A stretch of DNA of 16,821 bases from JBCDBD01 sp039184335. GTDB taxonomy: Bacteria > Bacteroidota > Bacteroidia > Flavobacteriales > Flavobacteriaceae. The stretch lies in NCBI GenBank assembly GCA_039184335.1, contig JBCDBD010000055.1, positions 1-16,821 of the forward strand, read 5' to 3'. The notes beneath the pieces are model-generated. The model had not been told where the DNA came from, did no database searches, and worked only from the letters and a program-made list of their open reading frames with translations. The translations under genes and the position numbers were made by a program. This document shows, piece after piece, positions 1 to 5,941 of the stretch; the stretch's first letter is position 1, and every line of letters begins with the position of its first letter.

Positions 1-143
1 AGGACGTGAACTACCGTGACCTTGACGACGACGGTGACGGCATCGACACTCCCGACGAGGATGCGGACGGTGACGGCGACCCGACGGACGACGACACGGA
101 CGGAGACGGTACCCCGGACTACCTGGACCCCGATGACGACCCC
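1..143 (+). repeat. GC-rich acidic repeat segment inside adhesin gene
   Basis: The segment coding for the Asp-rich calcium-binding repeats is about 66% GC (92 of the first 140 bases) and uses GAC for Asp about 20 times against 2 GAT. The homologous stretch of the second adhesin (about 7530-7660) uses about 14 GAT against 4 GAC. Composition drops abruptly at the start of the sorting domain. The left boundary is outside the window. Confidence 0.75.
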
Positions 144-452
144 CAAGAAATAACAGTAGAGGTAAACCAATTGGTAACGCCAAATGGTGATGGTCGAAAC
201 GATTTTCTTTTTATAAGAGGGGTTGAAAATGCCAGGAACAACACATTGCAAATATTCAACCGTTGGGGTGTGGCCGTATATGAGGGATCAAACTACAACA
301 ACATCAATAATATTTTTGATGGTAGGTCAAAAGCTAGGTCAACAATATCGGTTGACGATTACCTACCGGCGGGGGTATATTTTTATATATTTGAGTACGA
401 AACAGACCAAGGAAAAGTTACAGATAGTGATTATTTCTATATCAGTAGATAA
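1..452 (+). CDS. T9SS type B sorting-domain adhesin, 3' end only
   Basis: This is the C-terminal part of a secreted surface protein; the frame is open at the left edge, so the start lies outside the window and the in-frame GTG at 6 is not the real start. The first ~48 residues are acidic, calcium-binding thrombospondin type 3-like repeats (DLDDDGDGI, DTDGDGTPDYLDPDDD). The last ~100 residues are a gliding-motility-associated type B sorting domain, with LVTPNGDGRNDF, IFNRWGVAVYE and the end YFYISR. By family knowledge this domain directs export through the type IX secretion system without the type A processing signal. It aligns well with the end of the adhesin at 5942-7978. A PorP/SprF gene follows after 16 bases, the usual partner arrangement. 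The repeat part is about 66% GC while the sorting domain is about 38% GC. Family is confident; total size and target are unknown. Confidence 0.9.
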   Translation, partial: DVNYRDLDDDGDGIDTPDEDADGDGDPTDDDTDGDGTPDYLDPDDDPQEITVEVNQLVTPNGDGRNDFLFIRGVENARNNTLQIFNRWGVAVYEGSNYNNINNIFDGRSKARSTISVDDYLPAGVYFYIFEYETDQGKVTDSDYFYISR

Positions 453-468
453 ACCATTGAAATTCAAA

Positions 469-1419
469 ATGACCAAAAAAAGTATACTTTTCCCGATTTT
501 TCTGATCGTCGTAACCATTCAAGGTACTTTTGCACAACAAGATGCCCAATATACACAATACATGTTCAACACCCTTAGTGTCAATCCAGCTTACGCAGGT
601 TCAAGGGGGCAGTTGACATTTGCAGGACTGTATCGATCACAATGGGTAGGGTTGGATGGTGCACCTGAAACGTTTACGCTCAATCTGCATTCCCCAATAA
701 GGAATAGTAGGGTTGGGTATGGTATTTCTATAGTGAATGATAATATTGGTGATGGAGTGGTACAGGAAACGTATATTGATGCAGTAGTATCATATACCAT
801 TGATGTTTCACTGGATGCCAAACTGTCTTTTGGGCTAAAAGCAGGAGGAAATTTTCTGAGTCTTGACTTTGACGGCCTACGGAATTTTGATGCTGAAGTT
901 GTTGAAGAAGATAATATCGATAACGATTTTTCTCCAAACTTCGGATTGGGAATCTACTACCACACCGATAAGTTTTATGCAGGAATTTCTGCCCCCAATG
1001 TTTTGGAAACAGAATATTTTGACAACGAAGAAAATGATTCCAATTCGGTTAACTTTTTATCAAGTGAGCGAATAAATTTCTATCTGATAACCGGATATGT
1101 ATTTGATTTAAATAGTGATTTGAAATTTAAGCCAGCATTATTGACAAAAGCTGTCGGTGGAGCACCTTTGCAGGTAGATATATCTGCTAGTTTTTTGTTT
1201 AACGATAGGTTTAGTTTTGGTGCAGCCTATCGTTGGGATGCTGCAGTCAGTGGTCTTGCAGGTTTCCAGATTACAGATCAGATTATGTTGGGGTTGGCTT
1301 ACGATCGTGAAACAACAGACCTTGGTGGAACACAGTTCAATGACGGGTCTTTTGAGGTCTTCCTGCGCTTGGAATTGGTAAAGGCTTTTCGTCGAACAAT
1401 ATCTCCCCGGTTTTTTTAA
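469..1419 (+). CDS. PorP/SprF family T9SS outer-membrane protein (copy A)
   Basis: A 316-residue predicted outer-membrane beta-barrel of the PorP/SprF family. I chose ATG 469 because it begins a typical signal peptide (MTKKSILFPIFLIVV...FAQ). The frame is open further upstream, but only as an out-of-frame overlap with the adhesin. Family hallmarks seen are QDAQYTQYMFNT, NPAYAGSRG, QWVGLDGAPET, FGAAYRWDAAVSG, LAYDRETTDLGG and the aromatic end SPRFF, typical of an outer-membrane barrel. In gliding flavobacteria SprF is needed for secretion of the type B adhesin SprB, so a role as partner of the adhesin ending at 452 is likely by context. The PorE-like gene begins 12 bases after the stop, so the three genes are probably one operon. 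A close paralogue lies at 7990-8940, with roughly 60% identity by eye. Confidence 0.93.
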   Translation: MTKKSILFPIFLIVVTIQGTFAQQDAQYTQYMFNTLSVNPAYAGSRGQLTFAGLYRSQWVGLDGAPETFTLNLHSPIRNSRVGYGISIVNDNIGDGVVQETYIDAVVSYTIDVSLDAKLSFGLKAGGNFLSLDFDGLRNFDAEVVEEDNIDNDFSPNFGLGIYYHTDKFYAGISAPNVLETEYFDNEENDSNSVNFLSSERINFYLITGYVFDLNSDLKFKPALLTKAVGGAPLQVDISASFLFNDRFSFGAAYRWDAAVSGLAGFQITDQIMLGLAYDRETTDLGGTQFNDGSFEVFLRLELVKAFRRTISPRFF

Positions 1420-1431
1420 ATAGCACATCCC

Positions 1432-3465
1432 ATGCCAAAAAAAATACTTTTCTCTATAGTACTGATGCTTGGTCTTGGCACATTGATTTTTGGGCAAGAC
1501 CGTCAGTTGGGTAAGGCAGATGAGCAATACAATAGCTATTCTTTCAGACCAGCAATCGATATCTATAAAAAGGTGTTGGACAAAGGGTTCGTTTCCCCAG
1601 ATTTATTAAAAAGGCTGGGCAATTCATATTATTTTAATGCAGACTACAAAGAGGCCGCCGAAACCTATAAACGCTTGATTGATGAATTTCCAGAAGATAT
1701 AGGACCTGATTATGTGTTTAGATATGCTCAGACCCTAAAAACTCTGGGCAATTATGAAGCTGCAGATAACATGATGGCTAAGTTTGGTGAACTGACTTCC
1801 CGTGATGGAAGAATGGCCGCTTTTGAGGAGGACTATTTAGCAAAGATTGAATCGAATTCAGGTCGTTACGAAATAAGGGCATTTCCATACAATAGTGCGT
1901 ATTCAGATTTTGCCACATCGTTTTACAAAAAAGGACTTATTTTTTCCTCTGACAGGGATACAGGCAATCTAGCCCGTTATCGCCATACATGGAACAATAG
2001 GGATTTTTTGGATTTGTATAGGGTAAATGTTGACAGTCTCTCTTTAGATAAGGTCATAAAAATTGATGTTATTGGTGAAAAGGGCTATGAGACTCCAATT
2101 GACATGAAGAGTGATGGGAATGCAGAAGGATATCTAAAATCCACTGAGAATAAGCTGCCAAAGCGAAAGAACAGGATCAATACCAGGTTACATGAGTCTA
2201 CTTCCATAGTTACAAAAGACGGAAATACCATGTATTTTACAAGAAACAACTTTTTGGGGGGTAAGCGTTACAAAGATTCAGGGGGTACTACGCGTTTAAA
2301 AATTTACCAAGCCACATTCGTAGATGGCCAGTGGACAAATATTTTGGAATTACCATTTAATAGTGATGAATATTCAGTGGCACATCCGGCATTGAGCCCT
2401 GATGAAAAAACACTGTACTTTGTTTCAGATATGCCTGGTTCATTGGGAAATTCCGATATATTCAAGACCAAGATCATTGGAGATGGCACTTATGGGCCAA
2501 TCATCAATTTGGGCAAGAATATCAATACAGAAGAGAGAGAGACCTTTCCTTTCATCACCAAAAATGGAATATTATACTTTTCCTCAGATGGTCATCCTGG
2601 ACTTGGAGGGTTGGATGTTTTTGCCACAAAAATTGCCTTTGACGATTACAGCCAGGCCATAGTGAATATTGGAAAACCAATAAATGGAAAATTTGATGAT
2701 TTTTCATTCATTCTTAATGAAGAATCTAAAGAAGGATATTTTTCTTCCAACCGAACTGGGGGAATGGGCGAAGATGACATTTATGCATTTGTTGAAACCG
2801 ACCCATTGATATTGGACTGTCTTCAAGATGTTACCGGTACTGTACGGGATAGAATCTCAAATGAGGTTTTGGTGGGTGCCACAGTAAAAATAATCGATGA
2901 GGAAAATAAAGAGGTATCTTCAACCATTACCGATGCAAAAGGGAATTATATTTTGGATTTAGATTGTGCCAAGGGGAATTTCGTTAGGGCATTGATGGAA
3001 GGTTATGTGCCTTCAGAAGAGTATTTGCCAAGGTCATACGGTAAGCCGCGAATTGTTGATTTTTATTTGGAAAGGGATATAGTCACCGGAGGTTTTGGTG
3101 ATGATCTGGCCAAGCTCTTACAATTAAGCACGATTTACTTTGATTTAAATAAATTTGATATCAGACCTGACGCAGAAATAGAAATACAGAAAGTGATTGT
3201 GGCAATGGAGAAATACCCTAGTCTCAAAATAAGGGTAAATTCACATACTGACAGTCGAGGCAACGATGCATATAACCTATGGCTTTCTCAAAAAAGAGCA
3301 GAATCGACAGTTGATTATATGGTTTCAAAAGGGATTTCAAGAGATAGACTACAGGGAGAAGGGTTTGGAGAGACCCGTTTGGTCAATGAATGTGCCAATG
3401 GAGTATTTTGTTCTAGAGAAAAACACCAATTGAACAGGCGATCTGAATTCATTATTCTAGAATAG
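1432..3465 (+). CDS. PorE-like OmpA family protein (TPR, PD40, CarboxypepD_reg, OmpA)
   Basis: A 677-residue periplasmic protein with a signal peptide (residues 1-22, ending IFGQ) and no lipobox cysteine. Domains in order: TPR-like helices about 24-120; PD40/WD40-like beta-propeller blades about 155-455 (LIFSSDRD, LSPDEKTLYFVSD, GILYFSSDGHPGLGGLDVF, GYFSSNRTGGMGEDDIY); a CarboxypepD_reg-like domain about 466-545 (VTGTVRD...GATV...TDAKGNY); and an OmpA peptidoglycan-binding domain about 563-677 (IYFDLNKFDIRPDA, NSHTDSRG, LSQKRAEST, NRRSEF). This is the architecture and length of PorE, which by family knowledge links the T9SS or its substrates to peptidoglycan. It lies 12 bases behind copy A of PorP/SprF. 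Module B has no such gene. Whether it serves the core secretion machine or only this adhesin module cannot be told from the sequence. Confidence 0.9.
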   Translation: MPKKILFSIVLMLGLGTLIFGQDRQLGKADEQYNSYSFRPAIDIYKKVLDKGFVSPDLLKRLGNSYYFNADYKEAAETYKRLIDEFPEDIGPDYVFRYAQTLKTLGNYEAADNMMAKFGELTSRDGRMAAFEEDYLAKIESNSGRYEIRAFPYNSAYSDFATSFYKKGLIFSSDRDTGNLARYRHTWNNRDFLDLYRVNVDSLSLDKVIKIDVIGEKGYETPIDMKSDGNAEGYLKSTENKLPKRKNRINTRLHESTSIVTKDGNTMYFTRNNFLGGKRYKDSGGTTRLKIYQATFVDGQWTNILELPFNSDEYSVAHPALSPDEKTLYFVSDMPGSLGNSDIFKTKIIGDGTYGPIINLGKNINTEERETFPFITKNGILYFSSDGHPGLGGLDVFATKIAFDDYSQAIVNIGKPINGKFDDFSFILNEESKEGYFSSNRTGGMGEDDIYAFVETDPLILDCLQDVTGTVRDRISNEVLVGATVKIIDEENKEVSSTITDAKGNYILDLDCAKGNFVRALMEGYVPSEEYLPRSYGKPRIVDFYLERDIVTGGFGDDLAKLLQLSTIYFDLNKFDIRPDAEIEIQKVIVAMEKYPSLKIRVNSHTDSRGNDAYNLWLSQKRAESTVDYMVSKGISRDRLQGEGFGETRLVNECANGVFCSREKHQLNRRSEFIILE

Positions 3466-3486
3466 CATTTTATGGGAGATGCTATT
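3461..3486 (+). repeat. Inverted repeat spanning the PorE-like stop codon
   Basis: AATAGCAT (3461-3468) and ATGCTATT (3479-3486) form a perfect 8-base inverted repeat with a 10-base loop; the stop codon TAG (3463-3465) is inside the left arm. AATAGCATT recurs at 3539-3547, and a smaller hairpin TGCTA/TAGCA with a CAAA loop is at 3532-3545. No T-run follows either stem, so a classic terminator is not supported. It may end or protect the upstream transcript. Confidence 0.4.
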
Positions 3487-3996
3487 GCAACTGATATTTT
3501 GGGTTGATATCCCTAGTTTGGGCAGTTTTTTTGCTACAAATAGCATTCCTAAATTTAGATAACTCGCGAGTGCAGTGCCTTTGTGTATGTTTCATAGTAC
3601 GGTACTCCAATGCTGCTGCTCCTTAATTTTTTTCATTTTGATTGCTCAAAATTATCAATAGCTCCCACCATGAGCATGCACAATTACTTATTTGGTAGGT
3701 CCATTTACACATCCGTAATACTTTATTTTAAAACCGCACATTAAATTTCCACACTTATTTATGACAGTTGTACAATGACCTGTAATCAGATGATTTAATT
3801 GATCTACTTGCACATTAAGAATCATTGAACCTATTTGTCTTCCATATAACTGAAAAAGGCTGTTTTTTCAATATGTTATCGATTATCGGTAGCAAAATAA
3901 GAATGCCTTTTTAAGTAGTTGACCTCAAAATTTAACAGCTATACTGTGCGAAATGAGATGTACACAACAAATATTTTTAACCCCTGGTGGTAAAGG

Positions 3997-4004
3997 TAAT
4001 TTTG
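3997..4004 (+). promoter_or_regulatory. Candidate Bacteroidota -7 promoter box
   Basis: TAATTTTG matches the -7 consensus TAnnTTTG of Bacteroidota housekeeping promoters. No clear TTTG -33 box is seen at the expected distance; that region is mainly T-rich (3974-3978). A start of transcription near 4011 would give a leader of about 110 bases beginning at or just before the hairpin at 4012-4048. Confidence 0.35.
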
Positions 4005-4011
4005 TATAGTT

Positions 4012-4048
4012 CAGTAATCTGTCCAGTCTATGAAATTGGACATTACTG
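4012..4048 (+). repeat. Strong imperfect hairpin in the leader of the 4121-8940 gene run
   Basis: CAGTAAT (4012-4018) plus GTCCA (4021-4025) pair with TGGAC (4037-4041) plus ATTACTG (4042-4048). This gives 12 base pairs with a 2-base bulge (CT) on the left arm and an 11-base loop. It is 7 bases downstream of the candidate -7 box and 72 bases before the start codon at 4121. It could be a 5' mRNA-stabilising stem or a regulator-binding site. No T-run follows, so a terminator is unlikely. Confidence 0.5.
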
Positions 4049-4120
4049 CTGAAAAATGATAGCATACATAGCACCAAAATCTAAGAAATACTGCATACGA
4101 TATTAACCAAAAATAACCCC

Positions 4121-5263
4121 ATGAAGAAGAACATCATTTTCATAGTATCACTTTTATTGACGGGGTTTGCATTTTCGCAGACAACAGTTACGCTACAAGA
4201 TCAGTGTAATTGTGAAGTTTTAAGTGGTACAGATGTTACTGCCCCAGGAACAACTTCACCTACCGGAGCAGATATAGGTGACATTTATGTCAATACCAAT
4301 ACAGGAACTATATTTTTTTGGGATGGTGATTCATGGGAATTGACATCAAGTGATGACCAACAATTGACAGGTTTTACACTTGATGGTGTCACAAACACAT
4401 TGACGTTAGACCTTGAAAACAGCACAAGCGTAAGTGTCGATTTGAGTAGTTTGAGCGATACTTTTTCAGATACCAACACGACAATTGCTTCTTTTGGTAT
4501 AGACGGAACAAATACGAATTTGGTAATCACAGATTCCGACGCGAACAGTTTTTCAGTTGCTTTGGTAGATATAGCTGCTTTAATAGACACGGACGACCAG
4601 GACATCAGCACCGACGGCAGCTCTGGGAACATCTCCATTGACGACGGGAGCACGCTGACGCTCAACGTGGACGACGCCGATGCCGTTATCGGCAACGAGT
4701 ACAACACGGGCTTCACGGTGACGGGGGGCAACCTGAGGATCACCGACGGCGGTGGCGACCTCGATGTACCGTTGGCCTCGATAGACACTGATGATCAAGA
4801 TGCTACTGAGGTCAATCTTAACAGTGCTGTTGATGTAGATGGTGATGGTAATGATGAAACAACCGTACAACAGGCGATTGAAGATATTGCGGCGATATTG
4901 GCTGTACCGACAATTTATGCTACTGGGAAAGTGGCCATAGAATATGTGGGAACACCAGGAGTGGATGCTACCAATTCTAACCTTTTTGGTGCTGATGTGA
5001 CCAGAATTGATGAAGGAGATTATCAAGTCGATTTTGATACTGCCCTTTCAAATGCCAGTTATATCATTCAATTGGTGACTTTGGACTGTGGAGGGGATTG
5101 CCCAGGTAACTCTGGAGCTAATTACGACGATCCTGGAATTACCTACTATGATCAACAGACCTCAGGTTTTAAGGTAAATATTGGTGATAGTGATAATGGT
5201 AGTATTCAAAAAGACGATATCGATTTAGAATTTATGTTTACCGTAATAACAATACCAAACTAA
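4121..5263 (+). CDS. Secreted repeat protein with GC-rich module, SprC-position
   Basis: A 380-residue exported protein of unknown function. The signal peptide is residues 1-20 (ending AFSQ). Residues about 50-80 form a GDIYVNTNTGTIFFWDGDSW segment seen in flavobacterial and tail-fibre-like repeat proteins. Residues about 80-220 hold four short beta-rich repeats separated by DDQ-type links. Residues 222-258 (TDDQDATEVNL...DETTVQQAIEDI) match residues 76-113 of the next protein. The C-terminal ~115 residues look like a beta-sandwich (DYQVDFDTALSNASYIIQLV, TSGFKVNIGD), reminiscent of fibre head domains. No type A or B sorting domain is visible. Residues 155-220 are one 66-codon unit that is GC-rich, unlike the rest of the gene. 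It is first in a four-gene run whose order resembles sprC-sprD-sprB-sprF; the sprC link is inference only. Confidence 0.85.
   Translation: MKKNIIFIVSLLLTGFAFSQTTVTLQDQCNCEVLSGTDVTAPGTTSPTGADIGDIYVNTNTGTIFFWDGDSWELTSSDDQQLTGFTLDGVTNTLTLDLENSTSVSVDLSSLSDTFSDTNTTIASFGIDGTNTNLVITDSDANSFSVALVDIAALIDTDDQDISTDGSSGNISIDDGSTLTLNVDDADAVIGNEYNTGFTVTGGNLRITDGGGDLDVPLASIDTDDQDATEVNLNSAVDVDGDGNDETTVQQAIEDIAAILAVPTIYATGKVAIEYVGTPGVDATNSNLFGADVTRIDEGDYQVDFDTALSNASYIIQLVTLDCGGDCPGNSGANYDDPGITYYDQQTSGFKVNIGDSDNGSIQKDDIDLEFMFTVITIPN
4583..4788 (+). repeat. 66-codon GC-rich unit bounded by 8-base direct repeats
   Basis: ATAGACAC occurs at 4583-4590 and again at 4781-4788, exactly 198 bases (66 codons) apart and in the same reading phase. 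At both places it begins the peptide IDTDDQD. The DNA between the repeats, 4591-4780, is about 61% GC (73 of 120 bases counted in 4621-4740) and uses GAC for Asp 11 times against 2 GAT. From 4789 the same peptide is written with AT-rich codons (ACTGATGATCAAGAT). The composition changes exactly at the repeats. Confidence 0.8.
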
Positions 5264-5267
5264 AAAA

Positions 5268-5930
5268 ATGAATTACTCTGAAAAGATGAAAAAAATAGGT
5301 TTGTCTATTCTGGCATTTCTAGGACTTACAGTGACAATCAATGCCCAAATAGATGCAGGTTCTTTGATGGGATTGCCATCTGCAACAACCGCTGAGATGA
5401 ATGCGATTACTTCTCCAGCGATGGGGGGGTGCTTGTTCAATACAGACGATGGTACCATTTACTATTATACCGGTTCTAATTGGCAAAGGGCAACAGATGA
5501 TCAGAATGCCAGTGAAATTAATTTAGTGACAGCAATCGATTTAGACGAAGGTGGGGCATCTTCACCTACCAATGAGACCACTGTAGAAGAGGCTATTCAA
5601 GCCATTGCACCGATAACCTCAAGAGCAGGCAGGGTATTTTATCCACCTTCAATAGCCATTGATGCGTCCTCGAATGTTACCAATGCCCAGATCAATCTTT
5701 ACAATCAGTATGTAAACCAATTTGCTTCTGCTAGCATGGTATATAATCCAAGTGCTCCCAATGCTATTCCAACGTATGCTGCCAATGAACTCAATTACTA
5801 TGTAACGTATTATGATCCGGCAGTTTTTGCCAATATTACCATTACTGATGCTGGTCTTATGGAATATGATATTATCGGGCAGCCAGCAGATTATAACTCA
5901 TTGATCAATGTAGTATTTGTAGTTAAATAA
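5268..5930 (+). CDS. Small secreted protein, paralogous modules with preceding gene, SprD-position
   Basis: A 220-residue exported protein of unknown function. The first ATG is 5268, 4 bases after the previous stop and behind an A-rich stretch. A second ATG at 5286 gives a cleaner signal peptide (MKKIGLSILAFLGL...INAQ), so either start is possible. Residues 50-80 (LFNTDDGTIYYYTGSNWQRATDDQ) and 77-113 (DDQNASEINL...NETTVEEAIQAI) match segments of the 380-residue protein before it, but the four beta repeats between them are absent, so this is a short version of the same architecture. The C-terminal half is a different, probably beta-rich domain (ELNYYVTYYDPAVFANITITDAG). No sorting domain is seen. 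Tight spacing to both neighbours supports one operon and a role with the adhesin that follows. Confidence 0.85.
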   Translation: MNYSEKMKKIGLSILAFLGLTVTINAQIDAGSLMGLPSATTAEMNAITSPAMGGCLFNTDDGTIYYYTGSNWQRATDDQNASEINLVTAIDLDEGGASSPTNETTVEEAIQAIAPITSRAGRVFYPPSIAIDASSNVTNAQINLYNQYVNQFASASMVYNPSAPNAIPTYAANELNYYVTYYDPAVFANITITDAGLMEYDIIGQPADYNSLINVVFVVK

Positions 5931-5941
5931 GAGCGTAAAAA

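Larger units (their letters stand above)
3466..4120. other. Gene-free leader region between the two adhesin modules
   Basis: About 655 AT-rich bases with no convincing coding frame; the longest short frame I noticed, ATG at 3671, is only 24 codons. It contains the inverted repeats just after the PorE-like gene, a 10-base palindrome ACTCGCGAGT at 3562-3571, a small inverted repeat AGTAC-G-GTACT at 3596-3606, a candidate -7 box at 3997-4004 and a strong hairpin at 4012-4048. It probably carries the promoter and leader of the 4121-8940 gene run. Confidence 0.6.

Noticed and set aside
223..468. Open frame extending the copy A PorP/SprF gene upstream to ATG 223
   Set aside because: It overlaps the type B sorting domain in another frame, and the signal peptide begins at ATG 469; the extension has no signal or family similarity.
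1138..1527. 129-residue minus-strand frame across the PorP/SprF to PorE-like boundary
   Set aside because: It is opposite two well-recognised genes, and its Cys/Gln/Lys-rich peptide shows no domain.
3562..3571. 10-base palindrome ACTCGCGAGT in the intergenic region
   Set aside because: Single occurrence, far from any predicted start site (about 550 bases before the next gene); chance cannot be excluded.
4583..4788. Diversity-generating retroelement target or IS element as the source of the GC-rich module
   Set aside because: No reverse transcriptase, template repeat, transposase or terminal inverted repeats are seen in the window; only the 8-base direct repeats are present.
4285..5026. Long minus-strand frames opposite the 380-residue secreted protein
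   Set aside because: They are shadows created by the repetitive, GC-rich codons of the plus-strand gene; the peptides are low-complexity Ser/Val or Ile/Val rich, with no domain.
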